Part shown: one piece after another, positions 25,917 through 35,642 of the stretch
Numbering within the stretch: position 1 is the first letter of the stretch
How the letters are laid out: each line of letters starts with the position of its first letter
NCBI GenBank assembly: GCA_019217005.1
Contig: JAHBNG010000122.1
Location: forward strand, 1-45,722
From: Chloroflexi bacterium TSY
GTDB taxonomy: Bacteria; Chloroflexota; Anaerolineae; Caldilineales; Caldilineaceae
Direction of reading: 5' to 3'
DNA: 45,722 nucleotides
Position numbers and translations under genes: made by a program
The notes under the pieces: model-generated
The model's input: the letters and a program-made list of their open reading frames with translations, nothing else
Database searches by the model: none
Told to the model about the DNA's origin: nothing

Positions 25917-26948
25917 CTATCTTTTGTTCTTTAAAGTAGGGTCAAGTGCATCCCGCAATCCATCACCTATTAAATAAAAACAAAGAACAGCTAAAGAGAT
26001 CAAGATCCCTGGCGGCAACATGAGATGCAATGCAGTAAATGCTCCTGTCTCTGGATCGATAAGAAAGAAAAAGCTGCGGGTTCGACTGAGCATATTGCCC
26101 CAGGTTGCTGTCGGAGCTTGAACGCCTAAACCTAAAAAGCTGAGAACCGATTCGGCTAAAATCAATCCGCCAATCCCAATCGCCGTGATCACGATAATGA
26201 CTGCAATACTATTGGGGATGATGTGTTGAACCATGATGCAGAGATTGGAAGCGCCAATGGAACGAGCCGCCGTAACATAATCAAGCTCTTTCACTTTAAA
26301 AACGTTGCCACGCATAAAGCGAGCTGTTCCAAGCCATCCGAGAAATCCTAGAAACAACGTAAGCGTTTCAGGACTCGGTTTATAAATGGACGATACAATG
26401 ATCAATAGGTAAATCGTCGGAACGGCGCTAATCGTATTGATTACCCACATAATCAGATCATCGCCGATTCCCCCAAAATAGCCTGCAACTGTCCCCACAA
26501 GGACGCCAAGAACAAGAGAGATGATGGCGGCTGAAAACGCAATGCCAAGGCTTACACGACCGCCATATAATAAACGTGCCATCTGATCGCGTCCCAACCG
26601 ATCTGTTCCCAACCAATGTGTAACTCCGTTGGTTTTGCCTAGGATCACTGGCGCAGTGACTGGATCTATCCCTAGACGCCATTTAATGTATGGCCCAATA
26701 TATGGTTGTCCAAATGTGTAATCCGTATTGGTCTTATTCGGATCAACACCAACTAATTGATTGGTCAGCAGGGATGCGAAAAGTGTGCATAATCCAAGAA
26801 CGATAACAATAAAAATTGCTGCAAGGGTGAGACGATCTTTGCGAAGCGCGCGAAGCGCCATATTCAAAAAGGTCTCCGGTTTCCGTTCTAGTTGTAAGTT
26901 TTGAGATAGAGTTGTTACGTTGCTCGTTCGTAAAGTAATAGTACTCAT
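25917..26948 (-). CDS. Peptide ABC permease, DppC-like (set 2)
   Basis: A 343-residue inner-membrane permease from the ATG at 26948; a TTG at 26960 is also open, and neither start has a good ribosome site. It has an N-terminal cytoplasmic segment, a first helix (LAAIFIVIVLGLCTLFASLL), then HWLGTDRLGRDQMARLL, which is the standard post-helix-1 element, and the EAA loop (LDYVTAARSIGASNLCIMVQ). The C-terminus, GDGLRDALDPTLK, is typical. It follows the DppB-like gene after 14 bases. No ATPase genes belong to this set, so it may borrow those of set 1 or set 3. Confidence 0.9.
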   Translation of the reverse strand: MSTITLRTSNVTTLSQNLQLERKPETFLNMALRALRKDRLTLAAIFIVIVLGLCTLFASLLTNQLVGVDPNKTNTDYTFGQPYIGPYIKWRLGIDPVTAPVILGKTNGVTHWLGTDRLGRDQMARLLYGGRVSLGIAFSAAIISLVLGVLVGTVAGYFGGIGDDLIMWVINTISAVPTIYLLIIVSSIYKPSPETLTLFLGFLGWLGTARFMRGNVFKVKELDYVTAARSIGASNLCIMVQHIIPNSIAVIIVITAIGIGGLILAESVLSFLGLGVQAPTATWGNMLSRTRSFFFLIDPETGAFTALHLMLPPGILISLAVLCFYLIGDGLRDALDPTLKNKR

Positions 26949-26962
26949 CAGATCAGCCAATA

Positions 26963-28030
26963 TCAGGATAAGTGAATTCTCGGATCAACCACACCGTAGA
27001 GAATGTCGGAGAGCAAGTTGCCCAAAATGATAAAAACTGCAAAGACCATTGTGCCACCCAACACCATTGGATAATCTAGTTGTGTCACGGAATCTAAAAT
27101 CAATCTACCCATTCCTGGCCAAGCAAATATGCGTTCAACGACTACTGCGCCACCAAGCACACCAAAAATAGCTGGTCCTAGAATCGTCATCAAGGGAACA
27201 AGCGCATTGCGAAATGCGTGAAGCATCCAAACCTTTTCTTTAGAAAGCCCTTTGGCCTTGGCTGTGCGCATATAGTCCGTATTGATCACTTCCAATAATT
27301 CAGTGCGCATAATGCGGCTAAAGAGCGCAATGCCGCCCAGCGCCAAGACGAACGACGGCAGGACCATATGGTGCAATCGGTCAAGCAGATCAACTTCTCC
27401 CGTTAGCGTGACTGTGCTGCGACCTCCTGTTGGAAAGATACGCCACACCACCCCAAAAAAGAAAATGAGCATCAGTCCCATCCAGAAGTCTGGCACTGTT
27501 TGACCCACGACAGTAAAAAAACGAGTGATATTGTCGAAAATTGATCCCTGGTACACTGCACTCAAGGTGCCGAGTGGGATACCGATCAGCATCGCAAGGA
27601 GTAAACTAGCGACGCCAAGTTCCAATGTTGCAGGCATCCGTTCGACGAGACGTTCCCAAACGGGCTGTTTTGTGTCAATACTGGTTCCCAATTCACCGCG
27701 CAAGATGCCGCCGCCATTGTCACAAACGGTCAAGTTGACGAGGCCCCAATGGCTGCATTGTACATCATTGTTTGAGAGCGATTCTACCTCATTGCCCGCA
27801 CGTAGTCCAATCCCCGTCAACCAGTTAATATATTGAACAAAAACCGGTTGATCCAATCCCAATTGTTTCCTAAGTATTTCTTTGGCTTCTTGCGTGATAT
27901 CGGGATTTTCGAAAGTACGAAATGTGACGGGATCACCTGGGGCAGAGTAGGCCAGAATAAAGCTCAATATACTAACGCCGAGTAGGGTAGGAATAGCCTG
28001 CAGCAGGCGACGAAGGATGTATCTCGTCAT
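26963..28030 (-). CDS. Peptide ABC permease, DppB-like (set 2)
   Basis: A 355-residue inner-membrane permease. The start MTRYILRRLLQAIP at 28030 has GGAG eight bases before and matches the family; a TTG four codons earlier is less likely. It has the first helix, GDPVTFRTFENPD as the usual periplasmic start, a ~55-residue extra loop with Cys pairs (VQCSHWGLVNLTVCDNGGG), and the EAA loop (TDYMRTAKAKGLSKEKVWM). It ends YGVVDPRIHLS. It is the partner of the DppC-like gene downstream. It once followed the now-disrupted binding-protein gene, from which 420 bases of repeats separate it. Confidence 0.9.
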   Translation of the reverse strand: MTRYILRRLLQAIPTLLGVSILSFILAYSAPGDPVTFRTFENPDITQEAKEILRKQLGLDQPVFVQYINWLTGIGLRAGNEVESLSNNDVQCSHWGLVNLTVCDNGGGILRGELGTSIDTKQPVWERLVERMPATLELGVASLLLAMLIGIPLGTLSAVYQGSIFDNITRFFTVVGQTVPDFWMGLMLIFFFGVVWRIFPTGGRSTVTLTGEVDLLDRLHHMVLPSFVLALGGIALFSRIMRTELLEVINTDYMRTAKAKGLSKEKVWMLHAFRNALVPLMTILGPAIFGVLGGAVVVERIFAWPGMGRLILDSVTQLDYPMVLGGTMVFAVFIILGNLLSDILYGVVDPRIHLS

Positions 28031-28077
28031 GATAGACTCCAAAGATTCTCAAAACGACGATATTTATACGAGGAACT

Positions 28078-28169
28078 TAGAACCTATCCGAAAAGTGGTT
28101 GTGAGTCTAGCTAGCTTCTCGAGTGAGAATGCACCGTCACAGAACTTTTCGGATTAGCACTTAGATGAA
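28078..28169. repeat. 92-bp palindromic repeat, non-coding copy
   Basis: It aligns without gaps to 1618-1709. Here the arms ATCCGAAAAGT (28086-28096) and ACTTTTCGGAT (28144-28154) are perfect inverted repeats, and the centre has GCTAGCTTCTCGAG. This is probably closer to the intact form of the element. Confidence 0.75.
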
Positions 28170-28252
28170 TGTGCCATTTTCAAAATGACTCCACTTTAAT
28201 CGAATAGAGCAGGAGAATTTATTTTCATCTATGAACGAGTGCAGTATAAATA

Positions 28253-28287
28253 AGAAACGTGAAACACTGAGGGCGCTTCACGTTTCT
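28253..28287. terminator. Rho-independent-like hairpin
   Basis: AGAAACGTGAA (28253-28263) pairs perfectly with TTCACGTTTCT (28277-28287) around a 13-base loop. It is downstream of the set-2 binding-protein gene. On the minus strand it is followed by TTATTTATA, a weak U-rich run. Confidence 0.55.
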
Positions 28288-28347
28288 GTTCTCATTAGCT
28301 CACTCGCGATTCATCGGTATTTCTCTCACAGTTGAGCGTAAGGACTT

Positions 28348-28445
28348 TAAAAGAATAACCTTGACATGTCATTCTCAAGTGCAGCGAGGCTTGTCCTGAG
28401 TTCTCGAAAAAACTGATGTCGGAGTTATTCTTTTATGACTCCTAA
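28348..28445 (-). repeat. Variable-arm hairpin repeat, copy 1
   Basis: The core (read on the minus strand: GCACTTGAGAATGACAT, preceded by CTCAGGACAAGCCTCG) is shared with 34502-34548 and 37788-37868. The arms TAAAAGAATAAC (28348-28359) and GTTATTCTTTTA (28434-28445) are perfectly complementary and unlike the arms of the other copies. Confidence 0.7.
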
Positions 28446-28973
28446 ATTAGCCGGTTTACCTTTTACGGCTGGAGCGACACATTGTACCAATCCTGCATAT
28501 TATGATTGAATCCCCATGTCTTCGGGTCAAGTCCACCCCATTCATTTACATAAAAAGTATTGGCAACATTTCCGCTGATGAAGACATAGGGAATGTCCTC
28601 ATAGATCATCTGCTGAATCTCAGCATAAAGCGGTGCACGATCTTCGGGTAAACATCCAGGCATGGCCAAAGCTTGATCGAGTAGCTCATCCATGCGGGCG
28701 TTGTTGTAGCTGACGAAGTTAAACCCACTGCCTGGTGTATCGAACTTGGTGGACCAGAAGTCCTGATCATCTGGATCGGGCGGTGAGGAGAGATTCCAGC
28801 CAATAATGACCATATCGAACTCTTGACCAAGCAGTTTTTGCACAAGCGCACCAAAATCAATTGCCTCAAAGTTGATGTCGAAGCCGACGGTGTTGAGTTG
28901 GTCTTGCACAAGAACGCCCAGATCTTCACGGGTTGAATTGCCAGCATTTGTCAAGAGAGACAAGCTCAATGTC

Positions 28974-30229
28974 TAGGGCAATCGCGTACTTGTACAAGAA
29001 AGAAAAGAAGGGATAATCTATTTTGGAACCCAAAAAGGAGAAACCAAAATGGAAAAGCCCGAAATAGCAAGCATAGAAAAGCACTTTGGAAGCATAGAAG
29101 AGCCAAGAAGCCCGATAAATCGACGCCACAATCTAATCGATATAATCGTGATAGCAATCTGTGCAGTCATATGCGGAGCAGACGATTGGGAAGGGGGCGA
29201 AAAATTCGGCAAAGCCAAAAAAGGAGTGGCTAGAAAGCATACTGGAGTTGCCAAATGGAATCCCATCGCACGATACATTCTGGCGCGTATTTGGATTGCT
29301 AGATGGAGAGGTCTTTGCCGAATGTTTCAGCAAATGGATGAGCGCAGTCTGCCAGGTGACGAATGGAGAAGTGGTGGCAATAGACGGCAAGCAGTTGAGA
29401 CGTTCCCATGATAAAACAGTGGGCAAAGGAGCCATATACATGGTGAGTGCTTGGGCTTCTCTGAACAAAGTAGTCCTTGGTCAGTGGAAAGTGGATGAAA
29501 AGTCGAATGAAATCACAGCTATTCCAGAGTTACTGCGCTTGTTGGAGATCAAAGGGGCACTCGTGACCATCGATGCTATGGGTGCTCAGACTGAAATTGC
29601 ACAGCTCATCATTGACAATGAGGCTGATTATCTCCTCTCTCTCAAGGGCAATCAAGGAAACTTACATGCAGATGTCGCCTTGCTCTTTGAGGATCTCGAG
29701 GAAAGTGACTTTACTGCCTTTGACCACGATTATGCCAAAACGACCGATAAGGGACACGGTCGGCTTGAAACCCGAGAAGCCTGGACCATTTCTGCCCCCG
29801 ACATCATCCAGAATCTGCGCAATTCTGAGCAATGGCCTGAACTCTCTACCGTCATGATGGTTCAAGCCCAACGCACCTTGATTTGTGGTGATTCTCAGCA
29901 AAAAAAGACAATCCCGACAGGCGCTATTACCTCTCGAGTTCCGAGTCCGATGCTCGCTCTTTACTCAATGCCTCTCGCACTCATTGGCATGTTGAAAATC
30001 GCCTACACTGGACCCTCGATATTGCCTTCCGAGAGGATGAATCCCGTTTGCGCAAAGGCCACTCAGCTCAGAATTTCGCTGCCCTTCGTCATATTGCTCT
30101 CAATCTGCTCAAGAAGGAGACTTCTCTCAACGTTGGCATCAAAAACAAGCGCCTTCCCGCTGGCTGGGACCACCACTATCTCTTGACAGTCCTTTCTGGC
30201 TTATTTTTTTAAGGTACGCGATTGCCCTA
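28974..30229 (+). mobile_element. Complete ISAs1-family insertion sequence (1,256 bp)
   Basis: The ends TAGGGCAATCGCGTAC and GTACGCGATTGCCCTA are perfect 16-bp inverted repeats. The flanks carry the 10-bp duplication GCTCAATGTC (28964-28973 and 30230-30239), in line with the 8-10 bp known for ISAs1. One transposase gene fills the interior. A loose copy of the right end lies at 4215-4240. Confidence 0.93.
29049..30212 (+). pseudogene. ISAs1-family transposase, two frameshifts
   Basis: A DDE transposase. The frame starts at ATG 29049 (MEKPEIASIEKHFGSIEEPR, then IAICAVICGADDW). At the A6 run 29217-29222 the reading moves +1 to AKKEWLESILELPNGIPSHD, and at the A7 run ending at 29906 it moves -1 to DNPDRRYYLSSSESDARS. 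The two changes cancel and the last part ends GWDHHYLLTVLSGLFF. Corrected, it is ~387 residues, normal for the family. The DDE residues sit in AIDGKQLRRS, TIDAMGAQ and HVENRLHW. The second site contains an in-frame A-AAA-AAG heptamer, a known -1 slip signal, but the first has no such signal. Mutation or homopolymer sequencing error is the simpler reading. Confidence 0.85.
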
Positions 30230-31626
30230 GCTCAATGTCTGACCATCCTTATCCAAGACACCGTCGCCGTCTGAGTCAGCCCATCCGGCCTCAGCCAGGA
30301 TTGAGGCAGCAAGCTCTGGATCATAGGCATACGGTTCTAAATCGCCGTTATGAGCCCATTCTAGCGCAGGCATCACGTTGCTCGCAATCTGATATCCTTC
30401 ACCCAAGAAAACCTCGTCGATAATTGCATCGTAGTTGAGACTGTGCGCAATTGCCAACCGGACATTTCTGTCGCTCAGAATCGGATGTGGATCTTGATCA
30501 ACCAAATTGCCATCTTCATCACGTCCCGGTTGTGGGTTTTCGGGATTGGCTAGATTCAGACCGATGTAGGAGTAGCCATTGCCCAAATTGCGGAACCGCG
30601 TTGCGTGGGGAATACGCTCTGCAGCTTCAACCAAGCGTGGGGGCACAGTCATAACGCTAATTTCTTGTGTCTGAAGTTGCGCCAATTGTGCGTCTTGGTC
30701 GGGAACAATCTTATAGATATAGCCATCCATCAAGGGTGCACCTTTGAAGAACCCTTCATTGCGTACCATCACGACATTGTCGTCACGTGCCCAACTCTGA
30801 AAACCAAAACGATCTCCGGTGGTTGTGGGGTCCTCGTTGAGTGGACTATCCATGATGTCGCTGAAATCGTCGGCGTATAGATGGCTCGGTAGCCAACCCA
30901 AATTCACATCATTCAATGCCGTACAGCGTACTTCACTGAACGTCACCTCAATGGTATGCTCATCAATAATGTTGATGTTTTCGATTGACTCAACATTGGA
31001 TTTCCGCGGTGTCTCAACACTTTCATGGGACACGGCATCATAGGTGAATTTGAAATCGTCGGCATCCACTGGCTCACCATCACTCCATGTAACGTCATCC
31101 CGCAGATAAAAGGTCCAAGTTAGGCCATCTTCGGATGATTCCCAACTCGCTGCCATTTCAGTTGGTGCAAAGGCCCCTGTTTCAGGATCAATACCAAGCA
31201 ATGTCGGGAAAATTTGACTGATGATATCAAAACTGGCGCTATCTGAATATAAAATTGGGTTCAAGATCGAAGCATCAGCAATGCTTGCTTCGGTCCAAAC
31301 ACCACCCGGCGCAGCTTCGTCTCGCGACAAGGCTACCATATTATCCATTGATTCTGATGAACTGCCAGTATCGTCGCTCGCACTATCCACTATCATTGGC
31401 TCTGGCTGAGCCAAACAAGCAGAAACCACCATCGCCATAATGAGCGCAACGGTTAGGAAAGTAATCGATCGTTTATACATGCTGGCTTTCGCTCCTTTTT
31501 GAACTGGAATTGTTTCAATCGTTTGTCTTGTAAATTGGCGGACACAGATTGTTCTGGACCAGAATGCGGCGCTAGAGGGGAAACGTTCATGTCACACGAG
31601 GTTAGTGTAGCATAAGATTGTTAATA

Positions 31627-31645
31627 TCGTATGAAGTCTATACGA
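31627..31645. promoter_or_regulatory. Candidate palindromic operator upstream of set-2 binding protein
   Basis: TCGTATGAAGTCTATACGA is an imperfect 19-bp palindrome about 150 bases upstream of the ATG at 31480. It shares the GTAT...ATAC halves with sites at 37641 and 40171, upstream of set-1 genes. Confidence 0.25.
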
Positions 31646-31741
31646 CGGATTCATCAAAACGGTCTAATTATTCACTTAAAAAGTAGATTTATTTACTCGA
31701 TAGTTGTATTTTGAGCAGGTGCCAGATTTGACAAAGTCAAA

Positions 31742-33352
31742 TTAAGCAGAGCAGACCTGCCGTTTGGCGAAAAGGGTAGCGAAGACCTCCGCAATCTCCT
31801 GTCCGTCATTCAAGGCATCATGAGCCGTCAAGATGAGATCTTGAATCAGTGACTGAGTTTGCTGCCGGGTAGCCTCACCAAGGGATTTGCTGGGCGAGAA
31901 TTGAGTTTTAGCCAATGATGGTCCCAAACAATCAAGGTGCAAGAGAGAATAAGCCACGAAGACCAGAGACCAATGTTTTTGAAAGGCGTGGGCAGTTCGC
32001 ATGCAATATTCATCAAGACCAAGCAGTTGTTTACCATCCTCAGTAGATCCAAATTTCAGGTTTAGAGAGAGAATTCTGGCTAAACAGTTGACATAAATAC
32101 AAATTTGCCGGTCGATATCTAGTTTTTGCGTTAGATTTGGGCGATTTTCAGATATGAAATAGGTTGTTTTCTGTAACCGAAATCTGAATAAATGACTCCA
32201 AAATCCCTGCAATCTCGACTGAAAATAGCCAAAAACGCCAAATTTGGATCTACTGATCCTGATAAACCGTCTCGATAGGCCAACGAAGCAGGTAAATCGA
32301 GAGAATGCGTTTGGCATTACAGTCGGTGCGATTGGTCACTAAAACGGCATAATTGTCTTGCAATTCAGGATTATCAAAACTAATCACGATGCGTACCTTG
32401 CCGATAGAAGGGATACGCACAGTCATGGTAAAGGTGTAGTAAGTACGACCATCAATGGTGACAGGCTTGTAGGCATTCTGGGGGATGTAGGGGACCAACT
32501 CTTTGACTTTAATATGTGGCCCCTCGAAAGTTATCGGCTGACCATCTTCATCCCGCAAACGAAAACTATTTGTCTCCAGATTGCGATTGCACTTCAAGAT
32601 GCTGATCCAATCTTTATTCAGACGATCGAGTACAGCTAGAAAATCTGGAGCGAGATACCAACCATCGAAGAGCCCAACCAAAGATAAGGGTTCGTTCAAC
32701 AGCTTTTTCAACCAGTTCACTGGCAATGGTTATCTTGGTCTTAAACGCTTCGTCTCGCTCTCGAAAGGCGGGGTCAGTTAATAGGTGGCTATCCACTCGT
32801 TTATGAAAAGCGGTTCGTTCTTTCTTTTTCTTGGGAATCTCGGTCACTGGGAAATGTTTTTCCACAAATGCTTCCCAGTCGGTAAACTTTTCGTACCGTC
32901 GGTAGATACTTGCATCGACCGGAAAACGGATAGCGCCACTGACATAGTGACTTGTGACTAAGTTATGAGCCAGTGGATGCTGACCATTGCTATGATTGTA
33001 GTGGGTGTCGATATACTCGAACAGACTTCCCACATGTTCACATAGTGTATCATCAATCGCTAATACCGATTCTGACTCTGAACGTTGGTATTGTGCTGTC
33101 TCTGACTATACGCTCATCATTGAGTTTTTCGGCTCGCCAAGGAGCTTCACTCAGATACCGTGATACATTCGTCTTATCTGCACTATCTAGAATGCAACGG
33201 GCAATATTTGCCATGCTTTTGTTGTCCAAGACCATCAGACCCGTCAGATAGTTTTCAAAGTGGCGAAACTGTTTACGATTGGCAAATACTGAACGAAAGG
33301 TTTCGCTATGCTCCTTGACCAGTGGCGCTACATTTACTATCGGCAATTGCAT
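31742..33352 (-). pseudogene. Decayed DDE transposase (IS701/DDE_5-like) interrupted by a MITE
   Basis: The N-terminus starts at 33352 with an AAAGGAG site (MQLPIVNVAPLVKEH ... FRHFENYLTGLMV). The frame shifts near 33060, where SVLAIDDTLCEHVG continues in another frame, and again near 32700, where VEKLLNEPLSLVGLFDGWYL continues. A 215-bp MITE then splits YLLRWPIETVYQD from GKQLLGLDEYCMRTAHAFQ. The remains cover most of a ~440-residue enzyme. Motifs IDD, FDGWY and RWPIETVYQD are characteristic of IS701-type/DDE_5 transposases. Possible element ends are CCAGATTTGACAAAG (31722) and TTTTGTCAAAATTGG (33413), which are imperfectly complementary; no target duplication is clear. It is non-functional. 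Confidence 0.85.
32041..32255 (-). mobile_element. 215-bp MITE (copy 2) inside the decayed transposase
   Basis: It has the same length and ends as 11209-11423 (CAGTAGATCC ... GGATCTACTG), roughly 80% alike on the opposite strand. ATCCT flanks both sides (32036-32040 and 32256-32260), a 5-bp duplication. Removing it restores the reading ETVYQDGKQLLG of the transposase. Confidence 0.92.
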
Positions 33353-33513
33353 CTTGATGGCTCCTTTTCTGCACTTTTTTCTTGATGCAATCTATTGAGA
33401 TGACTTTTGTCTCTTTTGTCAAAATTGGAAAACCTTCATTTCACAACTATCGAGGTATTTATAGTGATATTTACAAGCAATATTGACAAAAGGGCAACAC
33501 AATACACGAGTAG

Positions 33514-34482
33514 TTATTGTCCACGCAACCGCGGATCAAATGCATCGCGCAAACCATCTCCAAGGAAGTTGAAGGCAAGAACAGTCAGGGTGAGAGCGAT
33601 AGCAGGTGTAAAAACTTCCCAAGGGGCGGTGCGCAGCGCCCCAACGGTTTCGGAAATCATGATACCCCAGCTCGGGGTGGGTGCATTTGCACCCAATCCG
33701 ATAAACGACAAGAATGCTTCGGTCAATATATAGCCTGGGATTGCCAAGGTTTCAAAAACGATACAGGGGCCCAAGATATTGGGAAGAACATGTTGTTGGA
33801 CAATCCGTCTATCCGTGTTACCGATGGAACGTGCAGCTTCGACAAACTCTTTGTTTTTAATGGAAAGTGTTTGTCCACGAACAATGCGCGCCATCCCCAA
33901 CCAGTTCACAAGACCAAGAGCAACGAAAATAAAGAGGATTCCACCCATCCGATTGTTCAAGTTGACGAGCATTCCCGCGAAACCACTCACATCTTCAACG
34001 CTACTATATGCTTTGGCAATGACCTGAATCAGAATAATGAAGATGATCAAGGGAAAACCATAGAGAAAGTCGACAAACCGCATCATCATATTGTCCCGAG
34101 TCGCACTACCATACCCTGAAACAAGACCATATATGATACCAACGATCAGACTAATGATCGATGCAACGAAAGCAACAGATAGCGAAATTCGAGTGCCAAA
34201 GATCGTGCGGCTCAAGTTTCCCCTTCCAAGATAGTCGGTTCCCATCAAATAGAAGTCACCTTCATCACTGGTGGCAAAGAGCGGTTCATCCGTGAACTTG
34301 AAATTTGCTCCATCATATGGATGTGGCGCAACTACATCTGCAAAAATTGCGATGAGGATCAATCCAATAATAAACAGACCGCTGATCACAGCAGCTTTGT
34401 TTTTCAACAGCTGTACAAGTGCGTCTTGCAATGGGCTTCGGCTGCGTTGGTTATTTGTCAATTCTAATGTACTGGCCGCCAT
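33514..34482 (-). CDS. Peptide ABC permease, DppC-like (set 1)
   Basis: A 322-residue inner-membrane permease, a typical family length. It has a first helix after ~28 residues (AAVISGLFIIGLILIAIFA), then LMGTDYLGRGNLSRTIFG, the transmembrane block, and the EAA loop (KEFVEAARSIGNTDRRIVQQ). It ends DAFDPRLRGQ. It is the last gene of the set-1 operon. The 110-base gap from the DppB-like gene upstream contains a variable-arm hairpin repeat. There is no clear ribosome site. The decayed transposase begins 160 bases further on. Confidence 0.92.
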   Translation of the reverse strand: MAASTLELTNNQRSRSPLQDALVQLLKNKAAVISGLFIIGLILIAIFADVVAPHPYDGANFKFTDEPLFATSDEGDFYLMGTDYLGRGNLSRTIFGTRISLSVAFVASIISLIVGIIYGLVSGYGSATRDNMMMRFVDFLYGFPLIIFIILIQVIAKAYSSVEDVSGFAGMLVNLNNRMGGILFIFVALGLVNWLGMARIVRGQTLSIKNKEFVEAARSIGNTDRRIVQQHVLPNILGPCIVFETLAIPGYILTEAFLSFIGLGANAPTPSWGIMISETVGALRTAPWEVFTPAIALTLTVLAFNFLGDGLRDAFDPRLRGQ

Positions 34483-34501
34483 AAGGATTTGGAGTGAAAT
34501 G

Positions 34502-34548
34502 CCTCATCGACAAATTCTTCGTTTCACTCGAGAATGACATCGATGAGG
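34502..34548 (+). repeat. Variable-arm hairpin repeat, copy 3 (short)
   Basis: The core CTTCGTTTCACTCGAGAATG and following ACAT are identical to copy 2 (37788-37868). The arms CCTCATCGA (34502-34510) and TCGATGAGG (34540-34548) pair perfectly and differ from the arms of the other copies. It lies between two permease genes. Confidence 0.65.
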
Positions 34549-34592
34549 TATTGAATCATCATCCTAAAGTGTCCTTGAGAGAAAGTAGTTTG

Positions 34593-35567
34593 TTAGTTAT
34601 AACGAATTCGTGGATCCAGCCAAGCATACATGATATCCACAAATAAATTAGCTAGGACGAGCAACACTGAAAAAAGTAGAGTTGTTCCCAGAATGACAGG
34701 GTAGTCGCGATTTGTAATGCTTGTCACAAAAAATTCGCCCATTCCGGCGATTCCGAAAATTCGTTCTACAATAAAGGTACCGGTCACAACGCCAGCAAAG
34801 ACGGGCCCCAATATGGTAATGACGGGAATCATCGAATTTTTTAGTGCATGGCGAGCAATCACCGAGTTATTTGACAGACCCTTCGCCCGCGCGGTGCGAA
34901 TATAATCTTCCCGCACGGTTTGTAATAAACTGGCTCGCGCAAGTCGGGCAAAGGTTGCGGAGATGCCTGTTCCCAATGTGATAACTGGCAACACAGCATG
35001 TGTCCAAAAATCGCTATTTAGTGGTGGAATGAACCCTAAATAAAGTTCTTTGTAGTTTACCCCCCAACGTGCAGCTGGGAACCATCCCAGCAACACAGCA
35101 AAAACAAAGATCAACAACGGGGCCAACACAATATTGGGAATTGACAGACCCAAAACAGCAATAAAGGAACTGAAATAGTCGATCCATGTATTGTGACGCA
35201 GAGCAGATGCAATACCAGTTGGAATTCCAATTAGTAATCCGAGTAATATTGACAAAATGCCAAGTTGGAACGAGATTGGAAAGGTCTGTGCGATAATTTG
35301 GTTGACGCTTCGTCCGCGATAGGAAAACGATGGCCCCAGGTCACCTTGTGATAAATCACGCAAATAGAGCATAAATTGCTCTGGATATGATTTATCTAAA
35401 TTGTACTTGCGTTCTAGATTTTTGCGTACGCTTTCAGGCAATGATTTATCCCCAATGCGGTCAAACGGTCCGCCTGGAAGTGCCCTGGACAGAGAAAATG
35501 TTACGAGGACAATCAAAAAGAGAACGGGCAATGCCCACAGTAGACGCCGAATAACATAAGTAATCAT
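34593..35567 (-). CDS. Peptide ABC permease, DppB-like (set 1)
   Basis: A 324-residue inner-membrane permease of standard length. It starts MITYVIRRLLWALPVLFLIV, with the usual SRALPGGPFDRIGDK after helix 1 and LERKYNLDKSYPEQFMLYL. The EAA loop is EDYIRTARAKGLSNNSVIAR, followed by KNSMIPVITILGP, and the protein ends AWLDPRIRYN. No strong ribosome site is visible before the ATG. It is 75 bases downstream of the binding-protein gene and is its probable partner. Confidence 0.92.
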   Translation of the reverse strand: MITYVIRRLLWALPVLFLIVLVTFSLSRALPGGPFDRIGDKSLPESVRKNLERKYNLDKSYPEQFMLYLRDLSQGDLGPSFSYRGRSVNQIIAQTFPISFQLGILSILLGLLIGIPTGIASALRHNTWIDYFSSFIAVLGLSIPNIVLAPLLIFVFAVLLGWFPAARWGVNYKELYLGFIPPLNSDFWTHAVLPVITLGTGISATFARLARASLLQTVREDYIRTARAKGLSNNSVIARHALKNSMIPVITILGPVFAGVVTGTFIVERIFGIAGMGEFFVTSITNRDYPVILGTTLLFSVLLVLANLFVDIMYAWLDPRIRYN

Positions 35568-35642
35568 AAGCAGTGTTTGTTCAAATTAAGAAAAGAGGCA
35601 CTTCTCCTGCTGGAAAAGTGCCTCGACATCCATGCCTAAAAT

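Larger units (their letters stand above)
28043..28462. other. Intra-operon repeat-filled spacer (set 2)
   Basis: Three elements fill the spacer: the non-coding 92-bp repeat (28078-28169), a clean hairpin (28253-28287) and a variable-arm hairpin repeat (28348-28445). I see no gene. Confidence 0.6.
28463..31480 (-). pseudogene. Peptide-binding lipoprotein gene split by an IS element (set 2)
   Basis: The N-terminal part (31480-30230, 417 codons) has a signal peptide ending in VSAC (Cys22) and family-5 SBP elements (WTFYLRDDVTWSDGEPV, VRLAIAHSLNYDAI). The C-terminal part (28963-28463, 166 codons) has the terminal lobe (IQQMIYEDIPYVFISG). The element at 28974-30229 lies between them, with GCTCAATGTC repeated on both sides. 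Deleting the element and one copy joins GQTLS to LSLLTN in frame and gives a 583-residue protein of normal family length with no other lesion. The insertion is therefore probably recent. AAGGAG precedes the ATG. The truncated N-terminal lipoprotein may still be exported but lacks its second lobe. Confidence 0.9.

Noticed and set aside
25635..25934. Plus-strand 99-codon open frame
   Set aside because: It runs through the 96-bp dispersed repeat and an AT-rich spacer, has no ribosome site and resembles no family.
29161..30186. Functional ISAs1 transposase starting at 29161
   Set aside because: This frame lacks the conserved N-terminus, which is in frame at 29049, and its last ~90 residues do not match the family, whereas the other frame does.
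31742..33352. Four separate small genes
   Set aside because: The pieces join end to end as one IS701/DDE_5-like transposase interrupted by two frameshifts and a MITE.
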